DNA of 64,000 bases from Pseudomonas sp. SLFW (lineage in GTDB: Bacteria; Pseudomonadota; Gammaproteobacteria; Pseudomonadales; Pseudomonadaceae), in NCBI RefSeq assembly GCF_009905615.1, contig NZ_JAAAKW010000001.1:310001-374000 (forward strand), read 5' to 3'. The position numbers and the translations under genes were made by a program. The notes below the pieces were generated by a model. It was not told where the DNA came from and made no database searches. It was given only the letters and a program-made list of their open reading frames with translations. Positions within the stretch are counted from its first letter, which is position 1. Each line of letters opens with the position of its first letter. Below, piece by piece: positions 27,943 to 36,024 of the stretch.

Positions 27943-28644
27943 ATGCTGCAGTTCGACAACGTTTCCACCTTCTACGGCAAGATTCAGGCGCTGCATGGCG
28001 TCAGCATCGATGTGCAACAGGGTGAGATCGTCACCCTGATCGGCGCCAACGGTGCGGGCAAGTCCACCCTGCTGATGACCCTGTGCGGTTCGCCGCGCGC
28101 TCACAGCGGCAGCATTCGCTACATGGGCGAAGAGCTGGTCGGTCTGGAGTCGTCGGTGATCATGCGCAAGAGCATCGCGGTGGTGCCGGAAGGCCGTCGT
28201 GTGTTCGCCCGCCTGACCGTCGAAGAGAACCTGGCCATGGGGGGATTCTTCACCGACAAGGGTGATTATCAGGAGCAGATGGACAAAGTCCTGGAACTGT
28301 TCCCGCGCCTGAAGGAACGCTTCAACCAGCGCGGCGGCACCATGTCCGGCGGCGAACAGCAAATGCTCGCCATTGGCCGTGCGTTGATGAGCAAGCCAAA
28401 AATGCTGCTGCTCGACGAGCCGTCACTGGGTCTGGCGCCGATCATCATTCAGCAGATTTTCGAGATCGTCGAACAGCTGCGACGTGAAGGCGTGACCGTG
28501 TTCCTGGTCGAGCAAAATGCCAACCAGGCCCTGAAAATCGCCGACCGCGCCTACGTGCTGGAAAACGGCCGGGTGGTAATGCAGGGCACGGGCGCCGAGT
28601 TGCTGGTCGATCCGAAAGTGCGGGATGCGTATCTGGGCGGGTGA
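27943..28644 (+). CDS. braG: Branched-chain amino acid ABC ATP-binding protein BraG (LivF)
   Basis: Second ATPase subunit, 233 residues. Walker A is GANGAGKST, the signature is TMSGGEQQMLAIGRA, Walker B is LLLDEPSLGLAP, and the switch region is LVEQNANQAL, in which His is replaced by Gln as in LivF proteins. The ATG follows the braF stop directly. It is the last gene of the operon; the 245-base region after it holds inverted repeats and no gene. Confidence 0.97.
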   Translation: MLQFDNVSTFYGKIQALHGVSIDVQQGEIVTLIGANGAGKSTLLMTLCGSPRAHSGSIRYMGEELVGLESSVIMRKSIAVVPEGRRVFARLTVEENLAMGGFFTDKGDYQEQMDKVLELFPRLKERFNQRGGTMSGGEQQMLAIGRALMSKPKMLLLDEPSLGLAPIIIQQIFEIVEQLRREGVTVFLVEQNANQALKIADRAYVLENGRVVMQGTGAELLVDPKVRDAYLGG

Positions 28645-28666
28645 CAGAGCGCGTTTGCTTGAGAAA

Positions 28667-28705
28667 GCGGTGCGTCAGTTATAGAGGTATCGACTGACAC
28701 ACCGC
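28667..28705. repeat. Short inverted repeat resembling a repeat loop
   Basis: GCGGTGCGTCAGT (28667-28679) and ACTGACACACCGC (28693-28705) form an imperfect stem after braG. The same GCGGTGCGTCAGTC string occurs in the loop of the element at 31266. It may act as a transcription stop or be a relic of a repeat element. Confidence 0.55.
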
Positions 28706-28853
28706 GTTCGCTGCCGTCGTACCTTCGGCGGCTCCCACAGGTGATGCAGTGGATCGAAAATCTGTGGCACTTTCCGACAATGCCGTGTCGATCGCCCTCT
28801 GCGTAACGCCACAAATCTTGTGGGAGACGCCGGAGGTACGACGGCAGCGAAGC
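28706..28853. repeat. Paired inverted repeat of a distinct class (GCTGCCGTCGTACC)
   Basis: The left arm GTTCGCTGCCGTCGTACCTT to CTCCCACAG (28706-28740) is mirrored by TGTGGGAGACGCCGGAGGTA to GCGAAGC (28819-28853). The arms point the other way from other elements here: the CTCCCACAG ends face the loop. It lies between braG and the convergent LysR gene. Confidence 0.75.
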
Positions 28854-28889
28854 GGTTCGCCTGACACGCCTCTTCTCTAACCCATCACT

Positions 28890-29798
28890 TCAAAGCTTCT
28901 CCAACGCCGCCGTACTGCGCTCGAACCATTCCGTCAGATATTCCGCCATCACCTGAATCCGCCTCGGCAAGTGCCCTTCGAACGGGTGCACCAGGTACAG
29001 CGACGACACCGGCGTCTGATAATCGCGCAACAGCCACTCCAACCGCCCGTCATGCAATTCATCGTGAACCATGTACGATGGCAAGCGCGCAATCCCGGCC
29101 CCCACCAACGCCGCCCTCTTCAGCAACCCATAGTGATTACTGGCAAAGGTCCCCCGTACGTTCACCCGGCTCAATTCGTGGTTCTGGTGATACACCCACG
29201 TCTCGCGACCGGCGTAGTGGCTGTTCAGCAGGCAGCGATGCACCCGCAGCGCTTCGGGGGATTGCGGTTTGCCGTGCTGTTCAAGGTACGCAGGGCTGGC
29301 GCAGGTCAGTTCTTGCAGCGACAACAGCGGCTTGGCCACCAGGCGCTCGTCGATGCCGACACTGGAGCGAATCCCCAGGTCAAACCCGTCCCGGCGCATG
29401 TCGCGGAACTGATTGTTGAGGTCCAGTTCGACCTGTACGTCGGGGTATTTCGCGCTGAACTCGGTCAGCAGCCCCTCGAAAAACGTCTCGCCCAGTGAGA
29501 CCGGCACCGTCAGCCGCACCGCGCCTACCAGGCTCTCGCTCAGGTACGCCATCGCGTCACGCACACGATCCCGCTGGGCCACCAACGCCCGCGCTTCGGG
29601 CAGCAGAATCGCCCCTGCCGAGGTCAGCGTCAGGCTCCGGGTGGTGCGATGCAACAGCGTCACGCCGAAGCTCTTTTCCAGCTTGCTGATGCGCTTGGAC
29701 AGCTGGCTGGTGCTGGTGTCCAGCCATTGGGCCGCCAGGGTGAAGCTGTTGGCTTCGACCAGCAGGGCAAACGCCGCCAGATCGTCCATTTCGCTCAT
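28890..29798 (-). CDS. LysR family transcriptional regulator
   Basis: A 302-residue LysR regulator starting MSEMDDLAAFALLVEANSFT. The winged helix includes TSTSQLSKRISKLEKSFGVTLLHRTTRSL, followed by a substrate-binding domain. The frame is open to 29969, but ATG 29798 has an AAAGGAAAC ribosome site. It is divergent from the short-chain dehydrogenase at 29903 with a 104-base gap, the classic arrangement in which a LysR protein controls its neighbour. The inducer is unknown. Confidence 0.92.
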   Translation of the reverse strand: MSEMDDLAAFALLVEANSFTLAAQWLDTSTSQLSKRISKLEKSFGVTLLHRTTRSLTLTSAGAILLPEARALVAQRDRVRDAMAYLSESLVGAVRLTVPVSLGETFFEGLLTEFSAKYPDVQVELDLNNQFRDMRRDGFDLGIRSSVGIDERLVAKPLLSLQELTCASPAYLEQHGKPQSPEALRVHRCLLNSHYAGRETWVYHQNHELSRVNVRGTFASNHYGLLKRAALVGAGIARLPSYMVHDELHDGRLEWLLRDYQTPVSSLYLVHPFEGHLPRRIQVMAEYLTEWFERSTAALEKL

Positions 29799-29902
29799 GA
29801 TTGTTTCCTTTCTGACAAACCGGGAATGCCGTTTAGCCCATTTATCTGTGGGAAAAGGCAGCTCACACTGAGCGCCTGATCCATTAACGGAAGGACTGCA
29901 CT

Positions 29903-30502
29903 GTGAAAATTCTACTGATTGGCGCTGGCGGAACCATTGGCACGGCCATTGAGAAAGAACTGGCGCCACGCCACGACATCGTTCGCATCGGCCGAAACAG
30001 CGGTGACGAGCACGTCGATATTAGTGACAGCGCGTCGATCCGCAAACTGTTCGAACGGGTAGGTCCTTTCGACGCATTGATCTGCGCGGCCGGGAACGTC
30101 ACCTTCGCACCACTGGCCGACATGACCGAAGACTCGTTCGCGCTGGGCCTGCGCGACAAGCTCATGGGTCAGGTCAACCTGCTGCTGATCGGCCGCGAAT
30201 TCGCCAACGACGGCGCCTCGTTCACCTTCACCACCGGCATCACCAGCCACGACCCGATCCGCACCGGCGCCTCGGCCAGCCTGGTAAACGGCGCCATCGA
30301 CGCATTCGTCTGCGCAGCGGCCATCGAGATGCCACGGGGCATGCGGGTCAACTCGGTGAGTCCGAACGTGTTGATCGAAGCCATGGGCGCCTACGCACCC
30401 TACTTCCGGGGTTTCAAACCGGTGTCGGGTGCGGACGTCGCGCTGGCCTACGCCAAAAGCGTCGAAGGCCTGCAGACTGGCCAGACGTATCACGTCGGCT
30501 AA
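29903..30502 (+). CDS. Short-chain dehydrogenase/reductase-like protein lacking YxxxK
   Basis: A 199-residue Rossmann protein with the cofactor loop GAGGTIG at 7-13, a cofactor-specificity Arg in RIGRNS, and CAAGNV in place of NNAG. At the usual Ser-Tyr-Lys positions it reads TTGITSHDPIRTGASASLVNG, with no Tyr-x-x-x-Lys. It is therefore an atypical member that may bind NAD(P) without classical catalysis. The start is GTG 29903 after GGAAGGA. It is probably regulated by the divergent LysR gene. Confidence 0.85.
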   Translation: MKILLIGAGGTIGTAIEKELAPRHDIVRIGRNSGDEHVDISDSASIRKLFERVGPFDALICAAGNVTFAPLADMTEDSFALGLRDKLMGQVNLLLIGREFANDGASFTFTTGITSHDPIRTGASASLVNGAIDAFVCAAAIEMPRGMRVNSVSPNVLIEAMGAYAPYFRGFKPVSGADVALAYAKSVEGLQTGQTYHVG

Positions 30503-30564
30503 TCCCCTCTTGTGATGCGCGAGCAGCCTGAGTAACGTGGCGGCACTTGTCTGGAGACCGCCCC

Positions 30565-31245
30565 ATGTTCGCTGCTCGTTCCGTCCTGATGTTCGCCCTC
30601 CTGCCTGTTTTCGCGGGCTGTCAGTTGCTGCCCTCGCACACCGAGCCAGCCTCGGTCTCCAAGGCCGGCATGATCCGCATGCAAGGCACGCTCAGCGGCG
30701 ATAACGGCAAACTGTTTTTCGAACCCTGCAACGAACAACGTCGCTATGCCGTCACTGACAAAGGCAACACCGGCGTGCTGCAGGAAGCCGCCTCCGTGGT
30801 GGACAAAAGCGGCAAGGCGTTCGCTGATGTGCGCGGCAACTTCGTCGCAAGTCGGGCGCAGGGCAGTGACGGACAGGCCGATGTCTACCAGCTCTATCGC
30901 GTCGAGCGCCCGAACGGTGCCTGCGAAGATGCCAACTTCAAACGCCTGACCATTCATGCCAGCGGCAACGGCCCGAAATGGAACCTCAACGCCAGCGGCA
31001 AGGGTCTGGTGCTCGAACGTGAAGGCATGGAGCCATTTGCCGTGCCGTATCTGGAAGAGCAACTGCCAGAGGGCCGCTTCAATCTGGTGACCGATGCCAA
31101 CGACCAGCATGTCGAGCTGTACGTCGCCCCGCAGCGCTGTGTTGACCCGGCCAACGGCTCGGTGCAGCACCTGACGGCCGAGTTGCGGGTCAATGGCCAG
31201 GTACGCCGTGGGTGTGCGTATTTCGGGGCCATGCGCAACGACTGA
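30565..31245 (+). CDS. Putative lipoprotein, COG3650-like
   Basis: A 226-residue protein with a lipoprotein signal: MFAARSVLMFALLPVFAGC, the lipobox ending at Cys19. It is predicted to sit in the outer membrane or periplasm. Two regions resembling small beta-barrel/META-like repeats each contain cysteines (FEPCNEQRRY, NGACEDANF, PQRCVDP, RRGCAYFGAM), suggesting disulfides. I start at ATG 30565, eight bases after GGAG, not at 30547. The function is unknown. It has no clear operon link to the dehydrogenase 62 bases upstream. Confidence 0.75.
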   Translation: MFAARSVLMFALLPVFAGCQLLPSHTEPASVSKAGMIRMQGTLSGDNGKLFFEPCNEQRRYAVTDKGNTGVLQEAASVVDKSGKAFADVRGNFVASRAQGSDGQADVYQLYRVERPNGACEDANFKRLTIHASGNGPKWNLNASGKGLVLEREGMEPFAVPYLEEQLPEGRFNLVTDANDQHVELYVAPQRCVDPANGSVQHLTAELRVNGQVRRGCAYFGAMRND

Positions 31246-31265
31246 CGCGCCAGCGATACCCAAAC

Positions 31266-31356
31266 CTGTAGGAGTGAGCTTGCTCGCGATAGCGGTGCGT
31301 CAGTCAATGGTCATGTGGCTGAAATACTGCTATCGCGAGCAAGCTCACTCCTACAA
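31266..31356. repeat. REPIN-like paired inverted repeat, TGAGCTTGCTCGCGA class
   Basis: The arms CTGTAGGAGTGAGCTTGCTC and GAGCAAGCTCACTCCTACA match exactly; an inner CGATAGC/GCTATCG extends the stem. The loop has the GCGGTGCGTCAGTC string seen near 28667. It sits 20 bases after the lipoprotein gene. Confidence 0.88.
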
Positions 31357-31431
31357 GGACAATGTGGCTTATAATCGCCGGTTCTTGTAACGCTGCCGGG
31401 CCGATCCTGCGGCCCGAAACCGGACCTTTCA

Positions 31432-33045
31432 ATGTTACGAATCACCGAACTCAAACTGCCGCTGGACCACGCGGACGAAGCGCTGCGTCCTGCGCTCTTG
31501 CAACGCCTGGGCATCGACAGTGCCGAGCTGCTGAATTTCACCCTGTTCAAGCGCAGCTACGACGCGCGCAAGAAATCCAGCGAACTGCAATTCATCTACA
31601 CCATCGACTTCGAAGTCCGTGACGAGGCCGCGTTGCTCACACGCCTGAGCCACGACAAACACGTCACCCCGGCCCCGGACGTCAGCTACAAAGTCGTTGG
31701 CCATGCCCCGGCTGATCTGGCTGAGCGGCCCTTGGTGGTCGGTTTCGGCCCGTGCGGCATTTTCGCCGGGCTGCTACTGGCCCAGATGGGCTTCAAGCCG
31801 ATCATCCTCGAACGCGGCAAGGAAGTGCGTCAGCGCACCAAGGACACGTGGGGCTTGTGGCGCAAGAACGTGCTCAACCCCGAATCGAATGTGCAGTTCG
31901 GTGAAGGCGGCGCAGGCACGTTCTCGGACGGCAAGCTCTACAGCCAGATCAAGGACCCGAAATTTCACGGCCGCAAAGTGCTGCACGAGTTTGTGAAAGC
32001 GGGCGCGCCGGAAGAAATTCTGTACGTCAGCAAACCCCACATCGGCACCTTCCGCCTGACCGGCGTGGTGGAAAACATGCGCCAGCAGATCATCGCGCTG
32101 GGCGGTGAAGTGCGCTTCGAACAGAAGGTCACCGACGTGCTGATCGAAGACGGCCAGTTGCAGGGCGTCATGCTGGGCAACGGCGAGCGTATCGACTCGA
32201 AACACGTGATCCTCGCGCTCGGCCACAGCGCCCGTGACACGTTCCGCATGCTGCACGGCCGTGGCGTGTACATGGAAGCCAAGCCGTTCTCGGTGGGCTT
32301 CCGCATTGAACACCCACAGGGCCTGATTGACCGTGCGCGACTGGGCAAATACGCCGGTCATCCGAAACTCGGCGCCGCCGATTACAAACTGGTGCACCAC
32401 GCGAAGAACGGCCGTTCGGTCTACAGCTTCTGCATGTGCCCGGGTGGGACCGTGGTGGCCGCGACGTCTGAGCCAAATCGCGTCGTCACCAACGGCATGA
32501 GCCAGTATTCGCGCAACGAGCGCAACGCCAACTCGGGCATCGTGGTCGGCATCACCCCGGACGAAGATTATCCGGGCAGCCCATTGGCCGGTATCGAGCT
32601 GCAAGAGCGGCTGGAATCCCACGCCTACATCATGGGCGGCGAAAACTACGAAGCCCCTGCGCAGTTGGTCGGTGATTTCATCGCTGGCAAGGCCTCGACT
32701 CAACTGGGCGAAGTCGAGCCTTCCTACAAGCCCGGCGTGAAACTGACTGATTTGGCAGACGCCCTGCCCGCCTTTGCCATCGAAGCCATCCGTGAAGCGC
32801 TGCCCGCGTTCGACAAGCAGATCAAAGGCTTCTCGCAGCACGACGCAATACTGACAGGCATCGAAACCCGCACCTCGTCTCCGCTGCGCATCACCCGTGG
32901 CGCGGACATGCAAAGCCTCAACGTAAAAGGCCTGTTCCCTGCCGGTGAAGGCGCGGGTTACGCCGGTGGGATCATGTCGGCAGGTGTCGACGGGATTCGC
33001 ATTGCCGAGGCGTTGGCCAAGAGCGTGTTGGGGATTGTTGATTAA
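31432..33045 (+). CDS. FAD-dependent oxidoreductase (COG2509 type)
   Basis: A 537-residue flavoprotein. After an N-terminal domain of about 95 residues comes the FAD-binding motif VVGFGPCGIFAGLLLAQMGF with the acidic residue in ILERG. Then follow the conserved block QFGEGGAGTFSDGKLYSQIK and the C-terminal FAD motif GLFPAGEGAGYAGGIMSAGVDG. This is the uncharacterised NAD(FAD)-utilising dehydrogenase family found widely in bacteria. The substrate is unknown. The ATG at 31432 has only a weak ribosome site. It appears to be monocistronic. Confidence 0.9.
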   Translation: MLRITELKLPLDHADEALRPALLQRLGIDSAELLNFTLFKRSYDARKKSSELQFIYTIDFEVRDEAALLTRLSHDKHVTPAPDVSYKVVGHAPADLAERPLVVGFGPCGIFAGLLLAQMGFKPIILERGKEVRQRTKDTWGLWRKNVLNPESNVQFGEGGAGTFSDGKLYSQIKDPKFHGRKVLHEFVKAGAPEEILYVSKPHIGTFRLTGVVENMRQQIIALGGEVRFEQKVTDVLIEDGQLQGVMLGNGERIDSKHVILALGHSARDTFRMLHGRGVYMEAKPFSVGFRIEHPQGLIDRARLGKYAGHPKLGAADYKLVHHAKNGRSVYSFCMCPGGTVVAATSEPNRVVTNGMSQYSRNERNANSGIVVGITPDEDYPGSPLAGIELQERLESHAYIMGGENYEAPAQLVGDFIAGKASTQLGEVEPSYKPGVKLTDLADALPAFAIEAIREALPAFDKQIKGFSQHDAILTGIETRTSSPLRITRGADMQSLNVKGLFPAGEGAGYAGGIMSAGVDGIRIAEALAKSVLGIVD

Positions 33046-33081
33046 CCGATAGCGCCCTGTTCCCTGAGGACGCGGTATCAC

Positions 33082-33172
33082 CTGTAGGAGCGAATTCATT
33101 CGCGAAAAATGTGTCAGGCGATAGAGATGTACTGTCTGTACTGGCAAATCGCGAATGAATTCGCTTCCACAG
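33082..33172. repeat. REPIN-like paired inverted repeat, GAATTCATTCGCGA class, reversed polarity
   Basis: Arms CTGTAGGAGCGAATTCATTC and GAATGAATTCGCTTCCACAG. The loop carries CAGGCGATAGAGATGT, the reverse complement of the loop motif in the element at 49034, so this copy is inverted relative to that one. Confidence 0.85.
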
Positions 33173-33258
33173 AATCATGCGTGTGAGACAACTCCGAAGT
33201 TTTCGTTCAAAAATCAGAAAATTCCTACAACCCACACCCCTCAAGCCTCGCAGCATCT

Positions 33259-33274
33259 TGTAACTAAAATTACA
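33259..33274. promoter_or_regulatory. AT-rich region with operator-like palindrome upstream of nhaA
   Basis: TGTAA-CTAAAA-TTACA is a perfect 5+5 inverted repeat inside a markedly AT-rich stretch (about 33195-33350) in the 352-base gap upstream of nhaA. A second small palindrome, CTGTTGTATACAG, follows at 33278-33290. The promoter of nhaA is probably here; the regulator is unknown. Confidence 0.45.
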
Positions 33275-33397
33275 GATCTGTTGTATACAGGTTTTATATC
33301 GATTTTTAATAACAAAATCGAATATAACTTTTGTTTTCAGACATAAGAACACAGGGTACGGTGTCGCTCCTTTTGCGCATGTCCATGGAGAGTGACC

Positions 33398-34597
33398 TTG
33401 CCCGTCCGCAATACATTCAAACGTTTCTTCCAGCTCGAAGCGGCTGGCGGTCTGTTGTTGATCGCTGCGGCTGCCTTCGCCCTGATCATCAATAACTCGC
33501 CGTTGTCCTGGCTCTACAACGGTTTTCTGGACGTGCCCGTCGTCGCACAGATCGGCGCCTTGAAGATCGCCAAACCCTCACTCCTGTGGATCAACGACGG
33601 CCTCATGGCGCTGTTCTTTCTGTTGATCGGGCTGGAGGTCAAGCGCGAAGTGATTCAGGGGCACCTTTCTCGTCCCTCGCAGATCGTTCTGCCGGGTGCT
33701 GCCGCGATTGGCGGCATGGTAGTGCCCGCGCTGTTCTACTGGGCGCTGAATCAGGACAATCCCGCAGCGCTGGGTGGGTGGGCGATCCCCATGGCCACCG
33801 ACATTGCCTTCGCCCTTGGCGTACTGGCCCTGCTCGGCAAACGCGTTCCGGTGTCGCTCAAGCTGTTCCTGATGGCCCTCGCGATCATTGATGACCTGGG
33901 CGCAATCATCGTCATCGCGCTGTTCTATTCGGGTGAATTGTCCACGCTGTCCCTGACCTTGGCGGCAGCCTCCATCGCGTCGTTGATCGCGATGAACCGG
34001 CTGGGTGTCGCAAAGCTCGCGCCGTATCTGCTGGTCGGATTGGTGCTGTGGGTCTGCGTGCTCAAGAGCGGCGTACACGCGACGCTGGCGGGGGTGCTCC
34101 TGGCGTTCTGCATTCCATTGAAGACCCCGAAAGACGTGCCGTCTCCCTTGCAGCAGCTGGAACACACGCTGCATCCATGGGTGGCTTACGGCATCCTGCC
34201 GTTGTTCGCGTTCGCCAATGCGGGGGTGTCGTTGAACGGCGTGACTCTTGAGAGCTTCACCCATCACGTGCCCTTGGGCATCGCGCTGGGTCTGCTGCTG
34301 GGCAAGACGCTGGGGGTGTTTGGCTTGACGTGGCTGGCCATCAAGACGGGCATGGCCGCCTTGCCCACCGGCGCAAACTGGGGTCAGGTGTTGGGGGTGT
34401 CGATTCTGTGTGGAATTGGCTTCACCATGAGCCTGTTCGTGGGCTCACTGGCGTTCGTGCCAGGGCAAAGCGAGTTCGCCGGGATGGACCGCATGGGAAT
34501 CCTCACCGGCTCAATACTCGCCGCGATCATCGGCTATGGCGTAACGGCCTTGGCCAGTCGAAACGTGTCAGCTGTCGGCACTCAGGCCAAGGCCTGA
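33398..34597 (+). CDS. nhaA: Na+/H+ antiporter NhaA
   Basis: Inner-membrane sodium/proton antiporter of 399 residues with about 12 helices. The paired aspartates of the ion site are in [17 protein letters not shown], the N-terminal [16 protein letters not shown] block is typical, and [15 protein letters not shown] is near the end. I prefer the TTG at 33398 (giving [11 protein letters not shown]) because GGAGAG lies just upstream. The in-frame GTG at 33392 is only one base from that site, too close. An overlapping ATG at 33385 is out of frame. A terminator follows directly. Confidence 0.93.
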   Translation: MPVRNTFKRFFQLEAAGGLLLIAAAAFALIINNSPLSWLYNGFLDVPVVAQIGALKIAKPSLLWINDGLMALFFLLIGLEVKREVIQGHLSRPSQIVLPGAAAIGGMVVPALFYWALNQDNPAALGGWAIPMATDIAFALGVLALLGKRVPVSLKLFLMALAIIDDLGAIIVIALFYSGELSTLSLTLAAASIASLIAMNRLGVAKLAPYLLVGLVLWVCVLKSGVHATLAGVLLAFCIPLKTPKDVPSPLQQLEHTLHPWVAYGILPLFAFANAGVSLNGVTLESFTHHVPLGIALGLLLGKTLGVFGLTWLAIKTGMAALPTGANWGQVLGVSILCGIGFTMSLFVGSLAFVPGQSEFAGMDRMGILTGSILAAIIGYGVTALASRNVSAVGTQAKA

Positions 34598-34601
34598 ACG
34601 A

Positions 34602-34633
34602 AAACGCCCCGACAATGCGGGGCGTTTATTTTG
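34602..34633 (+). terminator. Terminator after nhaA
   Basis: AAACGCCCCG (34602-34611) pairs with CGGGGCGTTT (34618-34627), followed by ATTTTGTT. It lies between convergent nhaA and slyB and may serve both, as A-rich DNA precedes the stem. Confidence 0.88.
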
Positions 34634-34685
34634 TTAACGGGTGTTACATAAACCCTGCTTCCAGCTGTTCAGCAGGGAAACTCCC

Positions 34686-35150
34686 TCAGTGGGCAACCCG
34701 GCTGGTGCCGTTGACGGTCATGATACGAACACGCTCACCGACCCGGAAAATCTCGTTTTCCTGAACCTGCTGAACATAAGCGCGCATGGTGCCGTCATCT
34801 TCACGCACGGTGATTTCAACGCCTTGGGCACGGGTCAGGCCTTCTTCCGTCATCGAACCGAGCAGGCCACCTGCCACAGCACCGATCACGGCTGTAACGA
34901 TGCTGCCGCGACCGCCGCCAATGGCGCTGCCGCCTACACCGCCCACGATTGCACCGGCGCCAGCGCCGATTGGGGTCTTGGTCCCTTCGATCTTCACAGG
35001 ACGCAGGGATTCGACAGTGCCCAAACGCACGGTCTGAACCTGGCGAGCTTCATCGCGCGAATACGAGTCGCCGGTCAGGCTCGAAGTACAGCCGCCCAGC
35101 GTCAGCGCCATGGCGGTGAACGAAGCAACCAACAGAACAGACTTACGCAT
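34686..35150 (-). CDS. slyB: Outer membrane lipoprotein SlyB (glycine zipper 2TM)
   Basis: A 154-residue lipoprotein, MRKSVLLVASFTAMALTLGG with lipobox Cys next. A glycine-zipper region follows (GAGAGAIVGGVGGSAIGGG and GAVAGGLLGS), then a C-terminal beta-rich domain. SlyB-type proteins form outer membrane complexes, are Mg2+/PhoPQ-responsive in enterobacteria, and help stabilise the envelope. ATG 35150 follows GGAGG; upstream codons to 35165 are unlikely to be used. Downstream of pdxH on the same strand by 178 bases, it probably has its own promoter there. Confidence 0.9.
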   Translation of the reverse strand: MRKSVLLVASFTAMALTLGGCTSSLTGDSYSRDEARQVQTVRLGTVESLRPVKIEGTKTPIGAGAGAIVGGVGGSAIGGGRGSIVTAVIGAVAGGLLGSMTEEGLTRAQGVEITVREDDGTMRAYVQQVQENEIFRVGERVRIMTVNGTSRVAH

Positions 35151-35328
35151 AACATTTGCCTCCAAGGGAACAGGTAGCCATTAGACTCCCCGGCACCGAG
35201 CGGTGTCACGGGCCTGTTCCGGTAATTTACGTTTATTCAGGCGCTATACAGATTGTCGCCACGTCTATGAGTATGGACGACGGCCCGTTGGATAGATTCA
35301 AAGAGTTGCGGCCCGCGCCGCCAAACCG

Positions 35329-35976
35329 TCAGGGCGCCAGACGCTCGCGCGTCCACTGCCCATCGACCAGACGGTAATTCAGGCGATCGTGCAAACGGCT
35401 CGGACGACCTTGCCAGAATTCGATGCGATCCGGCACCAGTCGATAGCCTCCCCAGTGATCAGGACACTCCGGTTGCGTGTCGCTGAAGCGCGCTTCGGTG
35501 GCTTTTAGCAAACCTTCCAGCGCTTCACGATCTGCAATCACCTGGCTTTGCGGCGACGCCCATGCACCCAGGCGACTGCCCAGTGGGCGGACCTGGAAAT
35601 AGGCGTTGGATTCTTCGTGGGAGACCTTGGCAACACGACCTTCGATACGCACCTGGCGCTCCAGGGTCGGCCAGAAGAAGGTCATGGCAGCGAAAGGCCG
35701 GGCTTCCAGCTGCTGACCTTTCGCGCTTTGGTAATTGGTGAAAAAGGTGAACCCTTGGGCATCCAGCCCTTTGAGCAACAGGATTCGGCAGTGAGGGCGA
35801 CCGTCTGCGTCGACAGTCGCCAGTGTCATGGCATTGGCTTCGACAGGCGCTTGCTCGGTCTTCACCGCTTCGTCGAACCATTGACGGAACAACAAAAAGG
35901 GTTCTGCCGGCGCCTGCGATTCGGTCAGACCCTCGCGAGCGTAGTTACGACGCATATCAGCCAGATGCTGGCTCAT
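35329..35976 (-). CDS. pdxH: Pyridoxine/pyridoxamine 5'-phosphate oxidase PdxH
   Basis: FMN-dependent oxidase that makes pyridoxal 5'-phosphate, the last step of vitamin B6 synthesis and salvage; 215 residues, normal length. Recognised from the N-terminal [12 protein letters not shown], the FMN-binding [21 protein letters not shown] with the SAKG motif, and C-terminal [20 protein letters not shown] and the RLHDR end. ATG 35976 follows GGAAGG by five bases; an adjacent GTG at 35979 is also possible. It is 48 bases downstream of the OmpA-type lipoprotein gene. Confidence 0.97.
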   Translation of the reverse strand: MSQHLADMRRNYAREGLTESQAPAEPFLLFRQWFDEAVKTEQAPVEANAMTLATVDADGRPHCRILLLKGLDAQGFTFFTNYQSAKGQQLEARPFAAMTFFWPTLERQVRIEGRVAKVSHEESNAYFQVRPLGSRLGAWASPQSQVIADREALEGLLKATEARFSDTQPECPDHWGGYRLVPDRIEFWQGRPSRLHDRLNYRLVDGQWTRERLAP

Positions 35977-36024
35977 CACTGCCTTCCTTAATCGGTATCC
36001 GGAAACGGGACACCGATATTACCC

